From positions 248,001 through 312,000 of the forward strand of contig NZ_SSMC01000002.1 of the NCBI RefSeq assembly GCF_004799345.1: a stretch of DNA of 64,000 nt, read 5' to 3'. Under the pieces are notes generated by a model, which had not been told where the DNA came from, made no database searches, and saw only the letters and a program-made list of their open reading frames with translations. Positions within the stretch are counted from its first letter, which is position 1; the number at the start of each line of letters is the position of its first letter. This document shows positions 42,793 to 50,962 of this stretch, piece after piece. Source of the DNA: Robertkochia marina (GTDB lineage Bacteria > Bacteroidota > Bacteroidia > Flavobacteriales > Flavobacteriaceae). Position numbers and translations under genes: made by a program.

Positions 42793-45204
42793 TTAATAAT
42801 TGAATTTTAATTGTAATTGTATATTTCTTCCCAGGTTATCTGCATAGAAGCGTTGCCTGTTTAGATAATCGCGGTATTCGGTATTCAGGAGATTACTTCC
42901 TATCAGCGTTAACCTTAATCCTGATTCAGGGCTGAGATCAAAGTCCATAGATATGTCCATCCCCAGCAAATGATAGGCCGGGGGAGGGGTACTCAGGTCT
43001 ACGGTAGTGAGTACCTGTTCTCCATTCTCTATAATGTTAATATCAAAGTTGTTGTCCGGGAAGTTGACCTGCTCGAAAACGTAATCGCTTCGAAGGTTTA
43101 CATTCAGGTTGTGAAACCCGGTAAGTTGATAGGAGAGTCGATTGCTGAAGTTCGCTGCCGGAATATCCATTAGTGGCACCTCGCGTTCAAGATCTTCTCC
43201 ATACACATAAGAGAAACTGTGAGCACTGCTCAACTGTCCGGTGTATTCAAGGTCAACATCAATATCTATCCCAAGCATATTCGCATCGGTTTGACGGTAT
43301 TTCCAAACCGGAAAGGCCCCGCGGATGGTTTGTTCAAGTCCCCTGGGCTCTAATTGTATGAAACCATTGATATGGCTGATAAAGGGAGCGAGGTTGAAAC
43401 GGAACATCCCCCTTCGTTTTTCAAAAGAAGCAGAAATTTTATGAGAGACCTCTGAACTTATATCCAACCCACCGGTCTCTATAGCCGCAGCAGAGTGATG
43501 CAAGCCGTCACTAAACAGCTCTGACGGGTTGGGTGCCCGGGAAGCCATGGAATAGTTTAACAGTAATCGATAATCACCTATGCTGTAATTGGTGCCAATG
43601 ACCCCGGAAAAGTTATGGTAATCAAATACCGGATTCACCAGGATCTGGTTACCGGAAACCTCCCGTTCAAATTCAGGATATTCCACATCATAACCTTCTC
43701 CCTGCCAGTCTTCGAGATCATAAAATTTCTGGGCGTCCATACGAGTAAAATCGTAACGTATACCAGCCTCAATTAACCAGGAACTATTTAAACGATAATC
43801 AGCGGTTACAAATCCACCGAGATCCCAACGGTCATAGTCGGGAATAAGTCTTCGTACCCCCGTGGAAGGATTTGGGAAATTGGTTTGAGCCATAGCCCTT
43901 AGCCCTGTATTCAGGTTGAAATCCCGATTGGCATCAAACTCAAAATCAGTATTCAGGGTATGGGTGGTAAGGGTCAGATCAAGAGATGGTCTGTCTTTAT
44001 TGTCTTCTCCCCGACGGATATCGAATTCGAGGCGGTTGTTTTTTTGAAAATCATATTGCAGGTTCCATCGTCCAAGGCCTTCCACTCTTTTGAATAGGTT
44101 GACCTTGGCCAGGTGATGTTGTACATCCTGTTTTGGTGCCAGAATTTCATAGGTGTGATCCCTGATCACCAGAGGTTCTTCACTGTTAAGAGCTCGCACC
44201 AGGTCATCTACATTTCCGATATGGGAGGCCCGTAGAATACCGATCTCATTGTTGTAATAGCTGTAAAAGGTTTCTACTCCGAAGCCTAAACTACGGTAAC
44301 CTACAGCCCCGGTAAGTCCTTTCTCGAAAACTCCCGTATTGCTAAGAACATAGTTTGGAGCTTCAAAATCGCCATACCGTTTCAGGCTTCCCTGTACTTT
44401 TGCATACCAGCCGCTTCGGTACCCTTTAACCAGGGAAGAGGTGAGGGCACCTCCTCGACCATTAGTAGCACCGGTGAGGATGATATTGCCGTATAAGGTG
44501 TCTTTCAGGACTACTCTTTCCGGGTTAGCAATGATGATCCCTCCAATGGCATCGCCTCCGTATTTGAGGGCAGCAGATCCTTTAACCACAGAAAGCCTGG
44601 AAATACTGTTTAGATCAAGGTTGGGGGCATGTTCTGAACCCCATTCCTGGTCCTGCATGCGCACCCCGTTGTTCATGAGTACCACACGGCTGCTGTGCAA
44701 CCCCTGGATGACCGGTTTTACAATGGTATTCCCCGTGTTTAAGGTAGATACCCCGCTGAGCTCCTTAAGAGCATCACCGAGATTTTGTCCGCTGTAACGT
44801 TCCAGGGTTGCCTTATTGATCAACTGTTCCTGGGCTGTTTTAGTTTCCTTAATGATCCTGGACTCAGTAACAACCACTTCCCCTAACTCTTCCATATGAT
44901 GCTCCAACCTGAAGCGTTCAAAGGTGTCACCCTGGATGTCTACTTCGGTGGTGATATTCTCACAATCAGGATGTGAGACCCTTAGGGTGATACGACCATC
45001 ACACAATCCTTTCAGGGTGAACTTTCCGTTAAAGTCGGTAACAGCTGACTCCTCCATGCCTTCAACGGTGATGATCGCTCCAAAAAGAGGCCGTCCGTCA
45101 TGAAAGTCCACGACCTCACCGATCAGGATCCTTTCGCAGGTTTGGGCGTGTAAGGATTGATAATTAAACAGAAGTACTGCAATGAGCAGAGAAAGATATC
45201 TCAT
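42793..45204 (-). CDS. TonB-dependent outer-membrane receptor (likely metal or metallophore)
   Basis: 803 residues: signal peptide (to HAQ at 21), a carboxypeptidase-regulatory-like beta domain (about 25-110; GEVVDFHDGRPLFGAIITVE), plug domain (about 130-235; GQNLGDALKELSGVSTLNTG, VIQGLHSSRVVLMNNGVRM, WGSEHAPNLD, VVKGSAALKYGGDAIGGII), and a 22-strand-type barrel ending LQLKFNY. The ligand is not a polysaccharide by context, since there is no SusD partner. The plug is of the kind seen in zinc- and copper-type receptors, and the gene ahead encodes a His/Cys small protein. Metal uptake is therefore a reasonable but unproven reading. Confidence 0.85.
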   Translation of the reverse strand: MRYLSLLIAVLLFNYQSLHAQTCERILIGEVVDFHDGRPLFGAIITVEGMEESAVTDFNGKFTLKGLCDGRITLRVSHPDCENITTEVDIQGDTFERFRLEHHMEELGEVVVTESRIIKETKTAQEQLINKATLERYSGQNLGDALKELSGVSTLNTGNTIVKPVIQGLHSSRVVLMNNGVRMQDQEWGSEHAPNLDLNSISRLSVVKGSAALKYGGDAIGGIIIANPERVVLKDTLYGNIILTGATNGRGGALTSSLVKGYRSGWYAKVQGSLKRYGDFEAPNYVLSNTGVFEKGLTGAVGYRSLGFGVETFYSYYNNEIGILRASHIGNVDDLVRALNSEEPLVIRDHTYEILAPKQDVQHHLAKVNLFKRVEGLGRWNLQYDFQKNNRLEFDIRRGEDNKDRPSLDLTLTTHTLNTDFEFDANRDFNLNTGLRAMAQTNFPNPSTGVRRLIPDYDRWDLGGFVTADYRLNSSWLIEAGIRYDFTRMDAQKFYDLEDWQGEGYDVEYPEFEREVSGNQILVNPVFDYHNFSGVIGTNYSIGDYRLLLNYSMASRAPNPSELFSDGLHHSAAAIETGGLDISSEVSHKISASFEKRRGMFRFNLAPFISHINGFIQLEPRGLEQTIRGAFPVWKYRQTDANMLGIDIDVDLEYTGQLSSAHSFSYVYGEDLEREVPLMDIPAANFSNRLSYQLTGFHNLNVNLRSDYVFEQVNFPDNNFDINIIENGEQVLTTVDLSTPPPAYHLLGMDISMDFDLSPESGLRLTLIGSNLLNTEYRDYLNRQRFYADNLGRNIQLQLKFNY

Positions 45205-45283
45205 GTAAAAGGTTATAAGATTTTATACCACGAACAGAGCACCTTGATTTTGGGGTGCTTCAACGATCTGAAAAAGAAATGGG

Positions 45284-45592
45284 TTAGGCCTGAAGCACGG
45301 AAGGAGGAGGACGGGAGTAGATATACTCCTGATAATCTGAATCGGTAAGTGGAGCCTGGTAGCTGTTGTTGCTTACCTTTTGAATAGGAGGTAAAACAAT
45401 GAGCTCTTCCAGGGGAGCCCCATCAAAAAGCAATACCGGAGTATCTCCAAAGGTAATAGCTTCATCACATACCTTACAGGTCTCTATGCTGTCACTATCA
45501 TGTGAAAAGGTGTGATATACAGCAAATTGAGCTGAAAGGAAGGCAGTAAGAAAAATTACTGCAAGAATGCTATGCGCCTTTTTAACGTACAT
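45284..45592 (-). CDS. Small secreted or anchored protein with His/CxxC motif
   Basis: 102 residues. An N-terminal hydrophobic helix (SILAVIFLTAFLSAQFAVYH, about 8-27) is followed by HTFSHDSDSIETCKVCDE: two histidines and a CxxC within 18 residues, suited to hold a metal ion. A soluble tail follows. It is first in the leftward cassette with the TonB receptor (79-base gap) and the lipoprotein. On the minus strand TAGGTTTG, an exact -7 box, lies only 5 bases before the ATG, which would give an almost leaderless transcript. No named family recognised. Confidence 0.7.
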   Translation of the reverse strand: MYVKKAHSILAVIFLTAFLSAQFAVYHTFSHDSDSIETCKVCDEAITFGDTPVLLFDGAPLEELIVLPPIQKVSNNSYQAPLTDSDYQEYIYSRPPPSVLQA

Positions 45593-45941
45593 TACTACAA
45601 ACCTATAAATAAAATATGCAGGAGAATGTTAAAGAAAATAAAAATAGAAAGATAGGGATATGGGGATATGGGGAAGTAGGGATATGGGGAAGTAGGGATA
45701 TGGGGAAGTAGGGAAGTAGGGAAGTAGGGAAGTAGGGAAGTAGTGGCCAGGTGGCGCGAGGGCAATTTGAGGATGTGGTGATATGGTTGAAAATTAAATA
45801 CTTCCTTAACCCTTAACTCCTTCGCCTCTTCGCCCTTTTACCTCATAACCCCATAACTCCCTGAAGGTGACCTATATCATTTTTTAAAAGGATAGAGGGA
45901 TTTAACTTAGGGTTCATAAGTTCAAATTAAAATATCAGGTT
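45593..45941. other. Intergenic region between the TonB cassette and hsp20
   Basis: No gene seen. It holds the 8-bp tandem array (45655-45742) and, further on, loosely repeated CTTAACCCTTAACTCCTTCGCC-like and CATAACCCCATAAC-like words (about 45803-45862) that look like a decayed array on the other strand. No exact promoter box for hsp20 was found. Confidence 0.6.
45655..45742. repeat. Mosaic tandem array, eleven 8-bp units
   Basis: Eleven contiguous 8-mers made of two variants, GGGATATG (A) and GGGAAGTA (B), in the order A A B A B A B B B B B. Confidence 0.95.
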
Positions 45942-46382
45942 ATGTCATTGGTAAGATTTAAAAGAAGGCGGCCGTGGTTTGCTGAAGAGCTCACGGACCT
46001 CTTTTCAACAGAAGGCCTTTTGCCGGAAGAATGGCAAAATAGGGCGGTACTCAGGCAACCTGCAATGAATATCAGGGAAGGTGATGAGTACTATGAGCTG
46101 GAGCTGGCTATCCCCGGGAAGCATCGGGATGATTTCAAGATTACTGTAGAGAACGGTTACCTGGTGATCGAAATGGAGAAGGAGGATAGCACAGAAGAAA
46201 CCAAGGATCAATACAGAAGGAAGGAATTCAGTTTTGAACAGTTTAAACGTTCGGTATTGCTGCCGGAAAATGTGAAAGAAGATGCTATCAAGGCGAATTA
46301 CAAGGACGGGTTGTTAGTGATCACGGTACAAAAACAAACCGTTCCCGATGAAAAAAGTGTGCGCAGGGTTCATGTAAGTTGA
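45942..46382 (+). CDS. Hsp20/alpha-crystallin small heat-shock protein
   Basis: 146 residues, cytosolic holdase chaperone that binds unfolding proteins. The alpha-crystallin domain spans about 40-135: PAMNIREGDEYYELELAIPG, DFKITVENGYLVIEM, the EFSFEQFKRSVLLPENV segment and ANYKDGLLVITVQK (the G-L-V/I-T motif). The C-terminal tail is short. First of a rightward group with a coiled-coil protein and a two-component pair, suggesting a stress regulon. Confidence 0.93.
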   Translation: MSLVRFKRRRPWFAEELTDLFSTEGLLPEEWQNRAVLRQPAMNIREGDEYYELELAIPGKHRDDFKITVENGYLVIEMEKEDSTEETKDQYRRKEFSFEQFKRSVLLPENVKEDAIKANYKDGLLVITVQKQTVPDEKSVRRVHVS

Positions 46383-46403
46383 GATAAAAGAATTGGAGGA
46401 AAG

Positions 46404-46841
46404 ATGAATACAGGAAATAGAACGAAGGAACTAGATCATCAAACGGCGAGGGTTATGCATCAGGATGCAACCGATTGGCTCTCAGAAATGGAGTTTATGG
46501 ATGACGAGATGGCATTTTTCGCAGAAATGCTAAGAAATTACTTTTTGGCCCTGGCTGTGAAAGATTTTGAACAGGAAAAGCTGCTGCTCAGGGAGCGAAA
46601 AATTATTGCGAATGAGATCATCCTGATGAAACAGCGGGTAAATGAGCATCACGATCACCTGATCAACCTGATCGAAATGGTTCATCCTGAAGCTAAGGAA
46701 AGAGCGCTGGAAACAGAGCACTTTGAAGTGGCCAGGGCTGTCAGGAAGCTGAGAAAAGAATTTATGGATTATAAAAAGCGCCTTTTTAAAGAGGTTTCAG
46801 AGGTAATAAAAGAACAAAAGCAAAAGAGCTTGACCCCCTAA
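46404..46841 (+). CDS. Coiled-coil protein of unknown function
   Basis: 145 residues, almost entirely helical and charged, with long heptad-like stretches (LAVKDFEQEKLLLRERKII, EIILMKQRVNEHHDHLIN, ARAVRKLRKEFMDYKKRLF). No signal peptide, membrane segment or known motif. 21 bases after hsp20, hence probably cotranscribed with it. It may be a partner or client adaptor of the chaperone or a modulator of the kinase encoded next; both are inference. Confidence 0.7.
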   Translation: MNTGNRTKELDHQTARVMHQDATDWLSEMEFMDDEMAFFAEMLRNYFLALAVKDFEQEKLLLRERKIIANEIILMKQRVNEHHDHLINLIEMVHPEAKERALETEHFEVARAVRKLRKEFMDYKKRLFKEVSEVIKEQKQKSLTP

Positions 46842-46873
46842 TACTTATTTATGTGAATACAGGATTTTAGAAA

Positions 46874-46950
46874 AGGAACCAAATGGTAATGATACCGATC
46901 GATGAAGGACTATTTTGGCTTGGAGGAAAGCCCGATTCCATTTGGTTCCT
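46874..46950 (+). promoter_or_regulatory. Long-range 13-bp inverted repeat before the kinase gene
   Basis: AGGAACCAAATGG (46874-46886) and its exact reverse complement (46938-46950) enclose 51 bases. There is no T-run after it, so it is not a terminator. It lies 45 bases before the kinase ATG and could be an RNA hairpin or a paired DNA site. Confidence 0.65.
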
Positions 46951-46995
46951 AACCTGTTGTTAAGTGTCTCTTTTTAAATGTACCGGTAGTTCCTA

Positions 46996-48255
46996 ATGGG
47001 TAAAATTGTAAATTTAAGTATGTCTGGGTTTATTGCTTATCAGGAGATTTTTGATGTGCTTACCAACTCTATCTCAGAAGGGGTGTTGGTGGTTGACGAA
47101 GACCAGTCTGTCCTCGCAGTTAATAATACCCTGCTTAATATTTTTGGGTATAACAAAGAGGAGGTGGAAGGGAAGGACTTTGAACTGCTCATTCCCGAAG
47201 TGAAGCGAAAAGAACACCGGCAACATTTTAAAGGCTTTCTTCAGGACCATTCCCTACGCCGAATGGCCAGTGGAAGAGTGCTATACGGCCGGCATAAGCA
47301 AGGACACCTAATACCCCTTGAAGTAGGTCTTACCCCCGTAAAAACAGATGAATCATTCTTTATTGTTGGTTTGGTACTTGATGTGACTCATAAATACGAG
47401 AAAGAAAGATCTATAGAGAAACTCAACCAGGAGTTGGAGACTATGGTGCAGCAGCGCACCCGGCAATTAAATGATTCGATCGAAAATCTTACAAGGGAAT
47501 GTGAAAAAAGGGAAGTAGCCGAAAATAAGGTACGTGAGGCCCTCAGGCGGGAAAAAGAGCTCAATGCCATAAAAACGAGTTTTATGCAAATGGTATCTCA
47601 CGAGTTTAAAACTCCCCTGAGCGGCATACTCACCTCTGCCATGCTTATCGAAAAGTATAAAGAGACAGATCAGCAGGAAAGACGTATTAAACATCTGGAA
47701 AGTATTAAGCGCAAGGTACAGCACCTGGATGCCCTGTTGAATGATTTTCTTGCCGTAGAACGGCTGGGATCAGGAAGGGAAAATTATCGTTACTCTGAAT
47801 TCTGGCTCAGTGAATTGTTGCAGGAGGTTACCGAAGAAAGCAAACATTTACTCAAAGCAGGTCAGCACCTGGAGGTGAATTTACCGGATGAAAAGGTTCA
47901 TATGTTTCAGGATAAAGTAGTGTTAAACCTGATCTTGTCGAACGTATTGAACAATGCCATTAAATATTCAAATAGTAAAGGGGATATTCTTTTGAATGTA
48001 GAACGCCTGAACGATCAGGGGTTATTGAAAATACAGGTGGCAGATAAAGGGGTGGGGATACCCCAGGAGGAACAGCAATACATCTTTTCCCGCTATTTCC
48101 GGGCCTCCAATGTCCAAAATCTGAAAGGAACAGGTATCGGGCTGAACATGGCCAGGAAACATTTACACAACCTTGGCGGACATATATTCTTTAACAGCAG
48201 GGAAGGAGAGGGTACGGTTTTTACCATCATGATCCCTGAAGCATTACAGCAATGA
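46996..48255 (+). CDS. Soluble PAS-domain sensor histidine kinase
   Basis: 419 residues with no membrane segment, so it senses an internal signal. A PAS domain (about 18-135; SISEGVLVVDEDQSVLAVNN, FGYNKEEVEGKDFELLIPE) is followed by a coiled coil (135-192). HisKA has the phospho-accepting His202 in MVSHEFKTPLSG. The ATPase domain has the N box NVLNNAIKYS, G1 VADKGVGIP and G2 GTGIGLNMARKH. It overlaps the response regulator by 4 bases (ATGA), so the two form a cognate pair. Confidence 0.95.
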   Translation: MGKIVNLSMSGFIAYQEIFDVLTNSISEGVLVVDEDQSVLAVNNTLLNIFGYNKEEVEGKDFELLIPEVKRKEHRQHFKGFLQDHSLRRMASGRVLYGRHKQGHLIPLEVGLTPVKTDESFFIVGLVLDVTHKYEKERSIEKLNQELETMVQQRTRQLNDSIENLTRECEKREVAENKVREALRREKELNAIKTSFMQMVSHEFKTPLSGILTSAMLIEKYKETDQQERRIKHLESIKRKVQHLDALLNDFLAVERLGSGRENYRYSEFWLSELLQEVTEESKHLLKAGQHLEVNLPDEKVHMFQDKVVLNLILSNVLNNAIKYSNSKGDILLNVERLNDQGLLKIQVADKGVGIPQEEQQYIFSRYFRASNVQNLKGTGIGLNMARKHLHNLGGHIFFNSREGEGTVFTIMIPEALQQ

Positions 48256-49295
48256 AAAAAGTACTTTTGATAGAGGATGATGACCAGCTTCGGGAGAACA
48301 TTACCGAATTGCTGGAGATCTATAACTACCGTGTTTATGCTGCAGAAGAAGGCAGAAAAGGGGTAGACCTTGCTCATGAGGTACATCCGGATGTGATCGT
48401 CTGTGATATCATGATGCCGGGAATGGACGGGTACCAGGTCCTTGAAAAGCTTTCTCATGAAAACGATACCAGAAAAATTCCCTTCATATACATGTCGGCC
48501 AAATCAGACCGCTCTGATGTGAGAAAAGGCATGGATCTGGGAGCCGATGACTATATTCCCAAACCATTTGAAGAAACTGAGCTCATCAGTGCTATTGAGA
48601 ACCGTATTGCCAGGGTCGAGATACTTCGAAAAAAGGAAGAAGAGGAAGGGCCCGGAAATGAAACGCCTGCCATACAAGACCTGGAGAATCTGAGATCCTG
48701 GTTTGCCGGGCATGGAGAGATCGTTGAATTAAGATCAAAAAATCATGTCTACGAAGAGGGTAATCATTCCAACTATGTATACCTGATCAGAGACGGTATG
48801 GTGAAGACCATTACCATGGATGAGTCCGGACACGAGCTGATCAATAAGGTCTATCGGGAAGGTGATTTTTTCGGATATACCTCCCTGATGGAAACTACGC
48901 CCTACCGGGAGTCGGCCATTGCTATTAAATCCTGCTCCCTGTTTGCAGTGCCAAAAGAGATCATGTCCGATATTCTGCTGAAAAATCACCACCTGACCCT
49001 GGCCATCATTGATCTGTTATCATCAGACATCATCTCTTATAAAGAGCGTTTGCTTCAAATGGCTTACGGTACTGTTCGTAAGAAGGCGGCGTCTTCCATT
49101 TTGCAGTTTCTCAGTCAATTACAGCCAAAACCCGGAGAGGGTATCTATATTTCAAGGTCTGACCTTGCCAGTGTGGCAGGGATCGCACCGGAAAGTTTTA
49201 TTCGTGCCCTTACGGAATTTAAAAATGAAGGACTGATCACTTCCAAAGGAAGAAATATTAAGGTACTTGATGTAGAAGGTCTGAAAAGGATATGA
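48252..49295 (+). CDS. Response regulator with CRP/FNR-type output
   Basis: 347 residues joining a receiver domain to a CRP-like transcription factor. Receiver: acidic pocket IEDDDQ (7-12), phospho-acceptor Asp52 in VCDIMMPGMDG, and Lys104 in PKPF. The cyclic-nucleotide-binding-like domain (about 145-250) has VYLIRDGMVKTITMDESG and YREGDFFGYTSLME; the phosphate-binding RxS of true cAMP sites is not clear (YRESAIA). The C-terminal winged helix-turn-helix reads SRSDLASVAGIAPESFIRAL (about 301-320). It probably regulates stress genes such as hsp20 upstream (inference). REC-CRP hybrids are uncommon outside Bacteroidota. Confidence 0.93.
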   Translation: MKKVLLIEDDDQLRENITELLEIYNYRVYAAEEGRKGVDLAHEVHPDVIVCDIMMPGMDGYQVLEKLSHENDTRKIPFIYMSAKSDRSDVRKGMDLGADDYIPKPFEETELISAIENRIARVEILRKKEEEEGPGNETPAIQDLENLRSWFAGHGEIVELRSKNHVYEEGNHSNYVYLIRDGMVKTITMDESGHELINKVYREGDFFGYTSLMETTPYRESAIAIKSCSLFAVPKEIMSDILLKNHHLTLAIIDLLSSDIISYKERLLQMAYGTVRKKAASSILQFLSQLQPKPGEGIYISRSDLASVAGIAPESFIRALTEFKNEGLITSKGRNIKVLDVEGLKRI

Positions 49296-49391
49296 TATCC
49301 TTGCGCTTCAACCCTTTATTTATGTAGCAGGGGGTAAATATCCTGTAAGTTTTTTATTTATTGTAATTTTAATACAGGCTGTATTTGATTC

Positions 49392-50174
49392 GTGGATAGT
49401 TTGTTACAAATAAGAGATCGGGTGGGTTCCTTCTTTGATGAGGTAGGTGACCTGTCACGGTTCACAGCCAGGTTCTTCAGAGAGGGTTTTCGACCTCCGT
49501 TCGAGTGGTCAGAATTTTTTAAGCAGTGTTATAATGTGGGGAATCGTTCCCTTACCCTTGTCGGCATTACCGGTTTTATTATCGGTATGGTGTTTACCAT
49601 GCAATCGAGACCAACCCTGATCGAGTTTGGAGCAGTATCATGGATGCCTTCCATGGTTGGGTTAACCATCGTACGTGAGGTGGGCCCTGTATTGACTGCC
49701 CTGATCTGTGCGGGGAGGATCGGTTCGGGAATAGGGGCCGAATTAGGATCGATGCGGGTTACCGAACAGATCGATGCCATGGAGGTCTCGGGAACCAATC
49801 CGTTTAAATATTTGGTAGTCACCCGGGTGATGGCGTGTATTTTCATGTTGCCTCTCCTCGTATTTTTTGGAGATGCCCTGGCCTTATACGGTTCATACCT
49901 GGTAGAAAATATCAAGGGAGATGTTTCTTTTCAACTCTATTTTAATCAGGTGTTTGATGCCCTGGCCTTTGGTGATCTTCTGCCATCTACTTTCAAATCC
50001 TTCTTTTTTGGATTGGCTATCGGAGTGGTGGGGTGTTATAAAGGGTATAATTGTTCTAAAGGAACTGCCGGAGTGGGGGTTGCAGCAAATACGGCCGTAG
50101 TAGTGTCATCTTTATTACTGTTCATTTTAGATTTTATGGCGGTTATGGTCACTGATATTTTTTACGATCTATGA
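49392..50174 (+). CDS. mlaE: MlaE-type ABC transporter permease
   Basis: Inner-membrane permease of an MCE lipid transporter. 260 residues with about five or six helices, family motifs GFIIGMVFTMQSRPTL, the ICAGRIGSGIGAELGSM core (about 111-127), TEQIDAMEVSGTNPF and FFFGLAIGVVGCYKGYNCSKG. It begins with GTG at 49392; no ATG upstream in frame. It overlaps the ATPase gene by 4 bases. Together with MlaF and MlaD it moves phospholipids between inner and outer membranes. Confidence 0.92.
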   Translation: MDSLLQIRDRVGSFFDEVGDLSRFTARFFREGFRPPFEWSEFFKQCYNVGNRSLTLVGITGFIIGMVFTMQSRPTLIEFGAVSWMPSMVGLTIVREVGPVLTALICAGRIGSGIGAELGSMRVTEQIDAMEVSGTNPFKYLVVTRVMACIFMLPLLVFFGDALALYGSYLVENIKGDVSFQLYFNQVFDALAFGDLLPSTFKSFFFGLAIGVVGCYKGYNCSKGTAGVGVAANTAVVVSSLLLFILDFMAVMVTDIFYDL

Positions 50175-50956
50175 GCAGGGTAAAGGAATTTAATACGGAG
50201 AATTCGACGGCGGGGGCAGAGACCCGGGAATGTGTTTTGGAGATAAAGGATCTGCGCAAAAGTTTTGGTACCAACAAGGTATTAAACGGCTTTAATATGA
50301 ACCTGTATCAGGGAGAGAGTTTGGTGGTGATGGGAAAATCAGGTTCCGGGAAATCTGTGATGATCAAATGTGTAGTGGGCTTAATGGAAGCCGACCGGGG
50401 AAGTATTAAAATTTTGGGAAAAGAACTTACCCACCTGGAACGTGCTGCCCTTGATCAGTTAAGAGCTGAAATAGGGTTTTTATTTCAGGGCAGCGCGCTG
50501 TATGATTCCATGACCGTCAGGGAAAATCTTGAATTTCCGTTAAGAAGGCATGCTGCACGTATGAAGAATGACGCCGATACCGAGACCCTGGTACTGGAAG
50601 CACTGGAGAGTGTAAAACTGGCACATACGGTTGATCTTATGCCTAATGAGCTCTCCGGAGGAATGAAACGACGTGTGGCCCTGGCGAGGGCCCTGATCTT
50701 GAAACCCAAAATAATACTCTATGATGAGCCTACAAGTGGCCTTGACCCGATAACATCAAAGGAGATCATTAATCTAATGCAGGAAGTACAGCAAAAATAC
50801 AATACCTCATCCCTGATCATCACTCACGATGTAGATTGTGCCAGGGTGATCTCAGACAGGATGGTGCTTTTGGTAGATGGTATTAACTATGCTGAAGGCA
50901 ACTTTAAGGAGTTGTCACAATCGGTAGACCCCAAGGTAAGAGCGTTTTTTAAATAA
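50171..50956 (+). CDS. mlaF: MlaF-type ABC transporter ATP-binding protein
   Basis: 261 residues: Walker A GKSGSGKSVM (about 56-65), Q-loop FLFQGSALYDSMTV, signature LSGGMKRRVALARAL, Walker B KIILYDEPTSGLDP and H-loop IITHD. The SGGMK and GSALYDSM forms are typical for the MCE-associated ATPases. It couples ATP hydrolysis to lipid movement by the MlaE/MlaD complex. 6 bases separate it from the MCE gene. Confidence 0.93.
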   Translation: MSRVKEFNTENSTAGAETRECVLEIKDLRKSFGTNKVLNGFNMNLYQGESLVVMGKSGSGKSVMIKCVVGLMEADRGSIKILGKELTHLERAALDQLRAEIGFLFQGSALYDSMTVRENLEFPLRRHAARMKNDADTETLVLEALESVKLAHTVDLMPNELSGGMKRRVALARALILKPKIILYDEPTSGLDPITSKEIINLMQEVQQKYNTSSLIITHDVDCARVISDRMVLLVDGINYAEGNFKELSQSVDPKVRAFFK

Positions 50957-50962
50957 GTAAGT

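Noticed and set aside
45205-45283. GCACC/GGTGC hairpin as a terminator between the small protein and the TonB receptor
   Set aside because: No T-run follows on the minus strand, so it does not look like a terminator; the genes are probably cotranscribed.
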